Of a stretch of DNA of 64,000 nt, positions 35,519 through 46,497 are shown one piece after another. The position numbers were made by a program, and so were the translations under genes. The notes beneath the pieces are model-generated. The model did no database searches, had not been told where the DNA came from, and saw only the letters and a list, made by a program, of their open reading frames with translations. Origin of the DNA: Talpa occidentalis (Eukaryota > Chordata > Mammalia > Eulipotyphla > Talpidae); contig NW_023604861.1 of the NCBI RefSeq assembly GCF_014898055.3, forward strand, positions 77,822,292 through 77,886,291. Direction: 5' to 3'. Every line of letters starts with the position of its first letter. Position 1 is the stretch's first letter.

Positions 35519-35543
35519 GAGAGAGGAGAGAGGAGAGAGAGAG
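35419..35543. repeat. Compound microsatellite (CA)n-CG-rich-(GA)n
   Basis: About 11 CA units, then GTGCGCGCAC, then about 30 pure GA units followed by GGAGA-interrupted repeats. It creates long low-complexity open frames that are not genes. Confidence 0.97.
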
Positions 35544-35819
35544 CAACCCAAACCCAGTTTGGCCTTCTCCAATCTGAAAATCTTTCACAACTGCATGAAT
35601 TAATACTAAAAGTCATCTCTTGAGTTGCAATCTGTAAAGTAGTTTCTTGTTGCAGTTCCCTGCCTGCTGAAGTCTATGAAGACAAGTATACAGGAAGGGA
35701 GACTACCATGCAAACCAAAATCTCTAAGAGGCTGACAAGCCAGCCTGGTTCTGAAGCATTTGCTTTCTCTATGGTGATTATTAGTCATGAGTAATACTGT
35801 TAATTAAGAACCCAACTGG

Positions 35820-36076
35820 GTGGCGCAAGGGTAGTTAAGATGCAACTTATGAAGCTATCTGTAGTCACTGTGGCAAGAGTTCGATCCCCGGCCAGCCAGG
35901 GAGCAACCCACATGGCGAAGCTGAGCTCTCATGTCTTGCCTGTTGCTCCCCTCAGCAGTGTATTGCAGTCAGTCTGCCTGTTCTGCTCCCCACTGTCTCT
36001 GGTGGATCCTCTCACCCCCTACACCTCTGGCCTGTGCCCCAGTTCTTATATGCATAAATAAATCTTAAAAAAAAAA
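35820..36076 (+). mobile_element. tRNA-derived SINE, subfamily B, slightly 5' truncated
   Basis: It begins at GGTGGCGCAAGG and lacks the first ten or so bases of the family. It ends with AATAAATCTTAAAA. The 15-bp target duplication AAGAACCCAACTGGG is perfect at 35806-35820 and 36077-36091 (boundary ambiguous by one base). Confidence 0.93.
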
Positions 36077-36091
36077 AAGAACCCAACTGGG

Positions 36092-36601
36092 AATAGGCAT
36101 GGCCTCCATAACTGTCCCCCTTACACCCTAAGACCATCTGGGCACAGATGTCAATGCAAACAAGCTGTGAGCAAACTTAGACATAGAAGATTGCTCAGGA
36201 GTAACAAAAGTTCACACTGGCTGGATAAGAGAGTGGTCATCACTTCATTTACATGTCTTAACAATAGAGATTATGTCCCTAAGAAAGCTGTTTTGTATTT
36301 GTCTCTAGCTTTTCTAAGCTACCCAGGAAAACTGGTGTTTTGGATAATACAAGATTTACCTATAAGTGCTATGAATTCTACTCACTATATAGGCAGAATG
36401 ACCATAAACCCCAGATATGGAGAGGACAGTGTAACAGCAGAAGAATGGATTATAGACATTGGACAGATTCAGTCCTCCCTCTGGGAACTACAGTTATAGC
36501 TACGCCCCCATAAATCATCAATAGATTATAGACGCACAAAACAGATCCCTAAAAACAAATAAGTATTTTTAAATGTTGACAGATGACCAACATAGTGATT
36601 T
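36092..36601. other. SPRED2 intron 1, unassigned
   Basis: A 110-codon open frame on the plus strand here has no recognisable domain and no supported start. No repeat was identified. Confidence 0.4.
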
Positions 36602-36619
36602 TAAATAAACCTGTTTTTT

Positions 36620-36892
36620 TTTCTTTTAAAGATTTATTTATTTATGCATACAAGAGCTAGGGTACAGGCCAGAGATGTGGGGATGAGAGGATCCACCAGA
36701 GACAGAGTGGGGAACAGAACAGGCAGACTGACCAAAACACACTGCTGAGGGAGGAGCAGTGGGTGAAACAGGAGTGGTCTGCCTCGCCATGTGGGTTGCT
36801 CCCTGGCCGGCCCGGGGATCGAACTCATGCTGCAAAGGCTGCAGATTGTTTCATAGTGCGGTGCTTAACCCCTTGTGCCACCAGGAAGGCCC
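36620..36892 (-). mobile_element. tRNA-derived SINE, subfamily B
   Basis: The reverse copy has GGATCGAACTC (B box complement) and closes with CCACCAGGAAGGCCC. The 18-bp target duplication TAAATAAACCTGTTTTTT is perfect at 36602-36619 and 36893-36910. Confidence 0.95.
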
Positions 36893-36910
36893 TAAATAAA
36901 CCTGTTTTTT

Positions 36911-38084
36911 ATTGAATCTAAATTCATATAGCCTTATGTCATTAGAATACAATTTTAATAGATGTTTAAAAAAAAAGAGGTCTTCAAACCTCAAATTACG
37001 GAAAAGTGTCTATGATGGTTACTAATCTGTCCCACTAAACATCCTAGATGTTCTAAGCTTTGAAGATTCAACATCTCTCGCTGACTGCCACTCCCCCACC
37101 AAGAAGGGTTAAAAAAAAAAAATCTGTCTGAAGTTGTGTCACCCTACTTGGCTTAGAAATCGTTGTCACCAAACTATCAAATGAATTCTTGAGTAGGTCA
37201 GTTCTTTCTTGATTCCCATCCAAGAAGAGTTAGGTTCTAAAGAACCAAATGGCAATAGCTAAAAGTTGCTTCTACACAGAGCAATTAGTGGCTCTGGATT
37301 ATGGACTCCAGTAAATCTATGAATAAAAGAAAACCCAGGAGGAATCTATCACGATAACGATGAATCCCCATAGAAGAAGGAATTAAAGCAAGGACAGGGC
37401 TGGGCCTGGATTGCAAGCATTTTCGAATTTAACACTACCCAGCACATAGCTCTGAACAGCGGTAGTGTCTCACTCAATATCTATCGATCACTTCCAAGTT
37501 GAATGATATGAGACCCTTGGTACTGGCAGTGGCTCTGTATTCCTTTTCCCTCAAAAGGGAAAGAGGCATCTAAAAACCATGTGGTCACTCTGGACTGATG
37601 GTGCATGGTGCTTAACAGCAAAGGGTCCTCTGAGGAGCCTTGGCCACAGCCCTAGGGGTGATTATCACTGCTGAGTCGCAATGATCGATATACCCAGAGC
37701 TTGCATTGTAACCAAAACTAAAAGAAATCCATGCTACCCTGAAAAAATGTGGACAGGACCTGGGTTAGTCTCAGCCACATAAATCACAGGGAAACAAGGC
37801 ATTTTCACAGAAAATGTCAATAAAGTCAAATATTTTAACGGAAATGTTTTTATATACCTGCTGTAATCATTTTCTGTAGGCCTAGGAAGAGGACAGAAAT
37901 GATATATAATGGAACTAAAGATTTCAATAAAATCAGAGAAAATTTTCTATTCTGCCTTTCATTCACATTCTTCGATGATGTGACAAAGTGAACCCTGAGC
38001 TGAGGGTGACATCCACCAAAGTTGCCAAAGAAGCCCATTCATGACAGCTTTGCAAAACTGGGGCTCTAGTTCAAGTGAATTTTT
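36911..38084. other. SPRED2 intron 1, unassigned
   Basis: Unique-looking intron with no recognisable element. Confidence 0.45.
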
Positions 38085-38225
38085 TAAAAAATTTATGTTT
38101 ATTGAAGTGTCACTGGTTTGCAACATTGTATGTTTCAGAGATACAGGTTCATACCTCTACAAGTATGTTATCACCCCATGCCCACCAAAGCCCCAACAAT
38201 CCTCCACCATATTCTGTTGTCAAGG
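38085..38225 (-). mobile_element. L1-derived 3' fragment, probable
   Basis: TTTATGTTTATTGAAGTGTC, GCAACATTGTATGTTTCAGA and the TATGTTATCACC region follow the complement of a common mammalian L1 3' UTR. It is short and diverged. Confidence 0.45.
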
Positions 38226-39679
38226 TAACATTTTTCAAGTAGCCTTTCTTATACAACTTAAAAAAAATTATTAATGAGAATAAAAAGGACTCACTTTGAA
38301 ACTGAAATATTTTTTAACATCACTAGATGCTATTATTAAATATGTATTATATAGGCATGTATACACATACAAAAATAAGCACTACAGATGTGAGCAGGAA
38401 AATTCTTAGCAAAACCCCCACATATTTCAAATACTGTTCTTCCTCATTATTGTCCTCTACCATAATTAGCATGTTACAGCATAACAGGTGGCTTTCATTT
38501 ATAGAATGCAAAATTAATGAAATTTGGAGATAGTCTTGTCTCCAAAAACAAATTGGCCATTCTAAAAAAGAAGTGCACTCCTTTTCTATAAAACAAACAG
38601 AAACAAATCAGACAAACTCCCTTCGTGATGGCTTTCTATATTACCTGCATTTCTGAGTGCATTGAAATAATTAAATATAATACATTCCTGATAGTTTAAA
38701 ATTCACATGTCTCAAAGAAAACAAGACAGACATTATTATAGGCTTTACAAGAAAGGGGAAGAGAAACAAAGACTGCCTATTTTTCCAGTTTGGTAACCCC
38801 AGCTCTGTTTAATGCTCCCCTAGTGATAACAGATTTACCATCATGCAAGGAGCTTGTTCCTCAAATGCTGAATCTTGGGCAAATTTGTGGACAGTTGTGT
38901 TATAGGCCCTGACCCAGTCATTCTGGACAGACAGACCAGGAAAGCATAAATAGTACTGCTATTAACCCACTACAGCATCTGTCTCTAACCGGGAGGACTC
39001 AAAAAGCATTTTTTAAAAATATGAGGAGATACTGAATGGAGTGTCAACACACAGAGGAATGTTTAATATACTCAAATAAACAAGATATGTGCCTTAACTA
39101 GTCAGACATTGTTTAAATTTAGTGAGTGAAGAAAAAGAGAGGGTCAGACAGGCAGACAGTCTCCCAATTATGCAGAACAATCCCTCAGATCATGTGAAAG
39201 CTATAATTAAACGTTGTTACCAAATCCCCACTAGCCCCTCTCCCACCTAGAAAAAGTTAATGCATGAATTCAGCATGAGCAAATTATGATTTGAAAAATT
39301 AGACATATTCACTTGGTAAGGGAAGAAGCTTAATTGCATTAAGTCATGTATACTGAAGAGAGGGGGGAAAGCATAACATTGAAAAAAACCAACAAACCCC
39401 AAATTATAAATATAATAGTTAGCATTAGATATCTTCTTAGCTCACCTCTGCTTATTCTTTTTTTTAATCTACCCACCCAAAAGGTATACCACCTCTGCAA
39501 ACTGCTTCCTAGGCAGCATCTCTTAAACTCTGAGCCTAATAAAAAGAATGGGGGTCAGGCCATTGCTATCTGAATATCTAAGCAGATACTAAACAGAAAT
39601 TTGTTTTTAGAAAGGGAGATACGTGAACAAAAGCTCTGTGTCCATCAAGAGACCAGTGGTTATCTATCCTTGCACATGA
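38226..39679. other. SPRED2 intron 1, unassigned
   Basis: AT-rich unique-looking DNA. No gene or repeat was recognised. Confidence 0.45.
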
Positions 39680-39742
39680 GTGTGTGTGCGTGCGTGCATG
39701 CATGCACACACACACACACACACACACCTCTCTCTCTCTCTT
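39680..39742. repeat. Alternating TG/GC/CA tract followed by (CT)n
   Basis: About 48 bases of strict purine-pyrimidine alternation (GT, GC, then CA repeats centred on TGCATGCATGCA), then seven CT units. Confidence 0.95.
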
Positions 39743-40430
39743 CAGTACTTTACAATCAAAATCATTTTATTCTTTCTTAAAATATATAAAAAACAAACAC
39801 CAGAAAGGTTAGGCAGAAGAAAACAAGGAGAAAATAAAGCTCATGTAAACAGTCAGCACATACCTGCCAGGCGATGCCATTTCCTCTACATTGTACAGCC
39901 CAAGTGCTGGGTATCAGCATTATTGCTACTATAATGCTTCTGATAAAAATGGATTGTCTCTTGCAGACCTGAGAACCAGCTGGCTGCTTGAGAAGTGGTT
40001 TCCCCCATATATGATTCAGTCTCCTTGACAAATATACTGCATCGTACTGGATGAGTCATCCGAGGGTTAGTCCGCATTTTATAGGCCTGTTGTGTCATTA
40101 CTCACATTCAACATCCTGCTTCTCAAAAGTGGAAGCTGGAAGCCTGACAGCTGACAGATGCTTTTTCCAATTAAAATATTGTTTAAAAAATTCCTGTAAG
40201 TTATGATTATCAATCACTTATGATACTATAAAATGCCTAGGAAGCAAATGGTACATGAGTTAACAGGCCATAGAACCAGCCAAGTGCAAACTGTTCACTT
40301 GCCTCCTCCCCAAACCAAATCATTTTGCTCAAAGTTGAATGCAAGGAGCCCCCTCTTTTAAGCGATAAATTAGTTGTAATCATGGCCCTTGCTGATACTT
40401 AGGTTCCTACTTGCTGAAGGAACTACTATA
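39743..40430. other. SPRED2 intron 1, unassigned
   Basis: No recognisable element. Confidence 0.4.
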
Positions 40431-40700
40431 AAAATTACACATTAAAATCTTGGTCCTTTGAATTTTGTTAGGAAGGATTATGGTGTTGTGTTTCTAAAAA
40501 TGTCTACTCTGTGAAGAGTAGACATTTGGGCTATGCTATAAAGCATGTTAGCTGAAGAGGTATGGGATAATGTCAAAAAATCTTGATAATTGTTATATCT
40601 GTGTGATGAATATAAGAGGATTGGCTGCATTATTCTCTCTTCTTCTGAGCACGGCTTAAAATTTTCACAATGATATTTTTCTTAATTAAAAAAAATGTTT
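40431..40700 (+). mobile_element. Old L1 (L1M-type) 3' UTR fragment
   Basis: GGATTATGGTGTTGTGTTTCT, AGCTGAAGAGGTATGGGATAA and GCATTATTCTCTCTTCTTCTG appear in the order of an L1M 3' UTR. It contains the perfect inverted repeat at 40498-40527. Confidence 0.5.
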
Positions 40701-41764
40701 TTAGTTCCTAGGGTCTTCAATTTATACCCAAAAAGGGCACTTTTCCAGATAGGTATGATCCTAGCATCTGTGTGAATAGTGCACCATTCACCAGCAACCC
40801 TGGGGCCCTGTGGGTGTAGGAGCTTCGGGACTGAAGGTCTGGTGCACGCATCCTGAGGTCACAGTGATGGCTTGGTGCCTGTCCTCTCCTCCCAAGACTG
40901 TCTGGTGGCTGTTCCTTATACTTTCCTTGAGGACAACAAACCCTGGCCTCCTTTGTGAGCTCAATGTTGACATTGTAAAAGAGAGGTGGCTATTTCCAGC
41001 TTCCTTATATGGTTTTGGAAAGGCTCCTGAGAGGTTATGTAAGTCACATGCACTGTCCCCTTACATCAACAAATCTCTTTGTAAGATGGCAGTGTTTGTG
41101 CGACTCACTTTATGTTCAAATTGGGTTACTTAAATCATCGGAAGGAGGAAGAGAGCTTTGATTTCATGGAAAAAACCCAGATATGGACTCTCAAATGTAT
41201 GTTAAGTGAAACCACTGTTGAAACTATATGGAATTTAAAAAAGTCTGTGTTATTAAGTTGCAAAAGTGCCTTGAGATACAGAGTTGATATGAAATCCCAG
41301 AACCTGCTGGCAGCACCCTTCAGTTCTGAAACCAAAGGATAGGAGGGTATGTCGGGCTAAGGCCCCACCTCAGCCAGCAGCCATGTCTAATTCTCAAAAG
41401 ACACTGCCCCAGACACTAGGACTACAAACAGCTGTAAATACTGGCCATGGTTTCCACACATCAAATGACAACTTGATTCACACTTATGGGGACGGTGTAG
41501 GCCTGAACTGAAGCCTTCCTTGGTTCTAACAAGCTCCTTCTCAGGAGGACTGTAAGCTACAAAATTATCAAAATGTTCCTTCCCAATTTAACGATATTCT
41601 TTGACACGCTTGCAAAGCATGGTTTACCTTAACACAAAAGGTTGAAATGGAGGGGATTTAATAAATTTCTAGCTCTACTTTTGGGATTACAGAATTATTT
41701 CCAAGAAGTCCAGAGATTCATTAGGCAATTTTATAATTCAGCCTTCATTCACTAAAAATACAAA
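40701..41764. other. SPRED2 intron 1, unassigned
   Basis: A 107-codon open frame at 40810-41133 has no domain and is overlapped by frames on the other strand. No repeat was recognised. Confidence 0.4.
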
Positions 41765-41900
41765 AATATTAGCAATAATGGATACATATACAGGAAAAGG
41801 CAATACTGTCCACAATGGGGAACTGGGTACAGAAGAGTCCTATATACTATTCTTAAAACTTTTCTGTAAGTACAAAATATTTCAAATAAAGTTAAACATA
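41765..41900 (+). mobile_element. Old L1 (L1M-type) 3' end
   Basis: AATGGGGAACTGGGTACAGA, TATACTATTCTTAAAACTTTTC and TTTCAAATAAAG match the terminal part of L1M elements. Confidence 0.65.
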
Positions 41901-41944
41901 CTCTCACAAACACAAAACCTCTATTACAAAAAACATGTTTAAGG

Positions 41945-42219
41945 GAGCCTCCCTGGGGGCGCAAGGGGTTAAGTACCACACTATGAGGCAATCTGCAGAC
42001 TCTGCAGCACAAATTCAATCCCCCGCCGGTCAGGGAACAACCCACTTGGCAAGGCAGACCTCTCCTGTCTCGCCCACTGCTCCCCTCAGCAGTGTGTTTT
42101 GGTCGGTCTGCCTGTTCTGTTCCCCACTCTGCGTCTGGTGAATTCCCTCACCCCCTGCATTTCTGGCCTGTGCCCCAGCTCTTATATGCATAAATAAATA
42201 AACCTTTAAAAAAAAAAAA
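41945..42219 (+). mobile_element. tRNA-derived SINE, subfamily B, diverged
   Basis: It starts GAGCCTCCCTGGGGGCGCAAG, has a mutated B box (ATTCAATCCCC), and ends with AATAAATAAACCTTT. A short duplication GTTTAAGG is at 41937-41944 and 42220-42227. Confidence 0.9.
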
Positions 42220-42338
42220 GTTTAAGGATTTAATAGCCACCACCGTTTTGTTGTTGCTGCTACCCTCACATTTTAAAATATCTTGGCCCTAAAGAAACTT
42301 ACCAAAATGTTAATACTGGAAAATGTCTCTGGGTTAGG

Positions 42339-42526
42339 GCTTCTCAAAGCGTGTTCCCTGCAAACAATTTTATAAAAGGCTCCAAAACCAAACAAAAACA
42401 AAAATCCAAACATACATATTGGGAAAACAACATACTCTGTTTATGTTTGTTTACTCTTGCATTTCATAAATTTAAATGACCACAGGGACCACCTCCCCCA
42501 GTACTGAAGAAAACACTTTGGGAAGC
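42339..42526. mobile_element. DNA-transposon relic with terminal inverted repeats
   Basis: GCTTCTCAAAG at 42339-42349 is the reverse complement of CTTTGGGAAGC at 42516-42526 with one mismatch. The 188-bp body has no coding capacity. Edge motifs (TCTCAAAGCGTGTTCC; ACACTTTGGGAAGCA) resemble old mammalian hAT-type elements. The family is not identified. Confidence 0.5.
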
Positions 42527-43194
42527 ATTTTAAGTGACTGGATATGGGCTACTTTTTTCTGATCTTTAATTGGGAAGTTTTCCTCAAAACACACATTACT
42601 TATTACAGTGACATCAGACATCCCAAACTTGGTTTCCATCATCTCTAAAGAACATTTCTGTTTGGTGGACGTGAATGCTTAGGACCATCAGTCAGCAGAC
42701 AACCATCGTTCAGTCTCCCTGACTACACCAGTGTGGCCAAACCTGGGCAGATGGCTTGTGTGTGAGCTGACAGCTCACACCAGTGTTGGTGTTTCTGTTA
42801 AGAGACAGCTGGCTTTGGGAGAACCACATGAGAACAGTCGCTTGCTCCAGCTCACCATTTTCAGAGCACTGGATCTCAGAACCTAGAAACCAGCCTCAAA
42901 GTCTTTGGCCTTGGAGCTACCTGTGAATTTATGTATTTTTTCATCTCTTAACTCTGATTCTTGGGTGTTAAGCTAAACTGGGCGAACTAAGCAGAACATG
43001 GCTTCCAATTTCTTACAGCTGACTAATGGACTCTTAACTTTTCAAATTCCTACCATGTATTAACTGGTACTGGGTTTTAGTAATTATCTATTAATGTGTT
43101 TTATATGTAATATGTGTTTATTAATATGGCTGATGTCCAGATACTGGCTAAGGACAAAATCTAGAAGCAAGTGTGGCTCTCAGTGGTGTAGGCA
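42527..43194. other. SPRED2 intron 1, unassigned
   Basis: No recognisable gene or repeat. Confidence 0.4.
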
Positions 43195-43415
43195 CTGCGG
43201 GTCGTGTGGTACAGTGGTAAACAGTGAGCCTGCAGTCAGCTGTCTTGGTTCACAATCCAACCCGAGTCTTACATTATTTAACTTCTTCAAGTCTCTTCCT
43301 TTATCTGTAAAATGGGACTAATACTATTAATAACCTCACAGGATTGTTTTCAATGAGGTAAATGTGACTGTTCACTGGTATTTAGCACAGGGCCTGGCCA
43401 AATACAGAATACGCT
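43195..43415 (+). mobile_element. MIR element
   Basis: It has a tRNA-like head (GTGGTACAGTGGTAAACAG), TTCACAATCCAACCC in the B-box area, CAAGTCTCTTCCTTTATCTG, TAAAATGGGACTAATACTA and CACAGGATTGTTTTCAATGAG, ending near GCACAGGGCCTGGCC. This is the canonical MIR order. Confidence 0.88.
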
Positions 43416-43469
43416 GTAATTTACACAAATAATAATGATGACAATAGCTGCACTTTTATGATTGTAGAC

Positions 43470-43690
43470 CGTGAAGGTGTGGGCAAATTATGGCCAGAAC
43501 CACACATCTGTTTACCTACCATCTATGGCTGCTCTGGAGCCACAAAAGTAGAGGTGAGCAGTTGCGACAGAACCATATGGTCCCCAAAGTTGGAAGTACT
43601 GACTAACTGGACCTTTACAGATGTCTGTTGGTATCACGTGATCAGCATTTGGGTGGATAAAGATGCAGGTCATTTCCTGGTATAAGCTTG
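43470..43690. mobile_element. Ancient DNA-transposon relic
   Basis: GTGGGCAAATTATGGCC, ATCTATGGCTGCTCTGGAGCC, GAGCAGTTGCGACAGAACC, ATATGGTCCCCAAAGTT and CTGGACCTTTACAGATG follow a common mammalian non-autonomous DNA element (the one with 'ctgtaaagggccagatag' in reverse). I cannot name it with certainty. Confidence 0.6.
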
Positions 43691-46497
43691 GGCTGGTGGT
43701 TCCTTGATCTGCTTAATGTCTCAGTTTAAATTATTTATGTCAATCTGAGCTACGTGGACTATCACTCACACTTTCCTTACAGAGCAAAGACACAGCCCAC
43801 GGAGCTCCGTCTCGTGACCGGTGGGAAAATCTGCACAGCCTGAGGTTGGTTGCCTTTTGGTTTTCCCACCTCCCCTCTTCCCTGACCTTCCCACTCAAAG
43901 AAGACAGCCTCCATTTCAGAGTCCAGCGACCCCAGCTGATTTGTGTGAGTCCACAGCAGAGACTCCCCTCCCCCAAGTCACATCTGTGCATTATGTCAAA
44001 ACCACATGTGTCCCCAGAGCTTGAAGCAAGAGGTGAAAGATGATCTGGAGGAGGCATTCAGGAAACTGAGCAAACAGAAATGAAGGATGCTTTCAAAAGG
44101 GCTGGACAGCCACATGCAGGATTACTACCACAGCAGTAAGGGATCTTCAGAACTGAGGTTGTAACACTGTGGACAAGAGCCCACCAAGGGGACTAAGAGC
44201 CAACCCAGAAAAACGAACACACCCCAAACACCGGTCCCAAGATACATCTCTGCATCCATTCCTGTTGCCTATTTTTTTTTTTTTTTTGGCAGGAAAGACT
44301 GTTTATTTGGGGAAAATGAACCCATAGCATTAATGGATAACGCAGGTGAAGGGACTCCTGGGACTGTTGGAGAGGAAATCTGAACAAAAGAAACCATTCT
44401 AACTGCTTCAGTTATGTTTTCTTTTTTAAAAAAGGGGGGAGGGGAGGGAGGTCTTAGCCAGCTGTTCAGAGCTGGATTGAATCTGGGGTGTACTTAGATA
44501 CATAATGTCTTTCTGCCAGTCACTTGTTGCCTAAACTGTAAACATCAACATTATTGGGAAGTAATTCAACAGCAAACTGCATACGTTAAATACTAAAGTA
44601 AATGAAGGCTGGGCTGGTCAAAGAAGGACCTACTGTTATCTACTGAAAGCAGAGATTTCAGAGATGGTATGCATAGTGACAAATTTCACTTGAAGCCAAA
44701 ACACTTTTCAGTGGTGTCGTTAAAGTGCAGCTGGCTGGCACAGGGTGTAAAATAAGGCTCTCTCCAAAGATCATGTTAATTTGGGGATGTTCAGCGAGGG
44801 CCAGAAGACCTGCAGTAATTAAATGCATATGAGCACCTACTTACACTATGCATATTTTTAATAATAAAGAGATGCTATGATGTGAGGATCTCCCAATGTT
44901 AGGCTTGTGGATTCAGCCAGGTTTCTCTCAGAAAAGGCAGTGGGAAGGAACAAAGGCTTGAATTGCTACAAAAAGGTAACAGAGTATTCAGGGTTCTGGA
45001 CACATGGCTAAGGTAGAGGCTCGATGTGCATTAGAAGACTAGTTTCCCACCTCAAACCTGGATGGCAAATAGGGCAAGGCCTGGCTGCAGAGACCTGGGA
45101 GGCAGAGAGAAACCAAACCCAGATCTAGGGGTGGAATTTTATGTCCAAGACATGACCATGTAGTGAATTTAATACCCTCATGGCTAAACAGCGGGGTGCG
45201 TGCCTGAAATCTGCTAAGGGTGGGATGGCTTATTCTCTAAGTGTACTAGTTTCGTAAGGATCACAGACCAGACGCAAATCACCATCAATCTACCTAAGTC
45301 CACGCTACTAGTTCCTTAACTTCAGCACAGAATTAAACCAAAAGCTGTTAAAAGGCCATACAAATCCAGGCACAGTCTTCATAAAAGAATTCTACCACTC
45401 ACACCGATGTGGCCACAAAAACTTATACAAGACAATGGTGGCTTCCTAGCTAAGCAAGCATTTCACAAGGAAGCCACCTGTTTGCCAGGTGGCTATACCG
45501 ATATTCAGCTTTTGGAAATGGATTTTTCTTCTGAGAACTCTCAACAGTGCTTTTTCATCATTCACCTATGTAAACAGTACACATTATTAGGGTTGGAAAT
45601 CCTGCAAATTCATTCTGTTTGGAGGGAATAGCTTGGTCCTGGCTTTGTCACTAGTTATATGACTCTAAGGCCAGAGTCATTTGCCTTCTTTGTGCCTCAG
45701 TTTCCTTGTCTAGAAAAATGTAGGACTTAAACTAGGTCAGTTCCTGAAGCTCCAAAATTCTGTAAGGAATGGATTGCTAATAGCTAAATGAAAACTGCCT
45801 AATAATACAAGTAGCCAAAGAAAGAAGAACAGCAAAGAGTTGGGCAAAGCTGGTGGGTCAAGACCAAGGGATTAGGAAGAAAGCTATCTTCCTGACCGTG
45901 ACTCTGACAGACCACTCTAACCTAACACACCAGTCTAAAAGGATTCACATCTTATCCCAAAGCTAGGCCTGACTTTCCTTACAAGCAATATTAATCAACA
46001 ACACAATGCCTGTATCATATGCAGGCATTGGGCCTTACAATTTCACAGGACTTTTACCACAAAGGCTTGAAGCAAAGAAACAGTCTTAGCACATCCTCTT
46101 TGTCTTCATGACAACCAGCACCATAATTACAGCATTTTGTTCTGACCTAAACCTCACCTTTGTCATTGGACTTGAGATTCTTGAGAGAAGATTGGTGCTT
46201 TATTACTTTGTAGCTGAGCATCTGGCAAATGATAAACCCTTGGAAGGTTGAGTTTCTTTCATTCATTCAATGAACACAGATTAACTTTATTGGCTTAAAC
46301 AGGGAGAAAAGTTGAGGATTACACAAAGTAAGGGAATAAAGGACAGGTGGTAGCAAAATTTGTGCAATTTTTCCTTCATTACACAAAGTGATAAATTCAC
46401 TGTAGAAAACATAAGAAATGCAAAGAAAAATATTCACCTGAAATGACATCTAGGTACTAGAATTAAGGGCATAACAGGCATTATTACAGGAAGGAAT
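43691..46497. other. SPRED2 intron 1, mostly unassigned
   Basis: 2.8 kb of mixed composition. It includes a candidate retrocopy tail (44272-44388) and a MIR-like segment at about 45630-45765 (TCACTAGTTATATGACTCT, GTGCCTCAGTTTCCTTGTC). No supported gene. Confidence 0.45.
44272..44388 (-). pseudogene. Possible short processed retrocopy (3' end of an RNA)
   Basis: On the minus strand, about 100 bases end in CCCCAAATAAACAGTCTTTCC followed by a 15-16-base poly-A. The AATAAA signal sits about 17 bases before the tail, as in a reverse-transcribed mRNA 3' end. The source gene is not recognised, and the flanking duplication (CCATTC) is weak. Confidence 0.35.

Noticed and set aside
35267..35616. Frames rich in Ser-Leu or Glu-Arg of 69-101 codons
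   Set aside because: They are produced by the CA/GA microsatellite.
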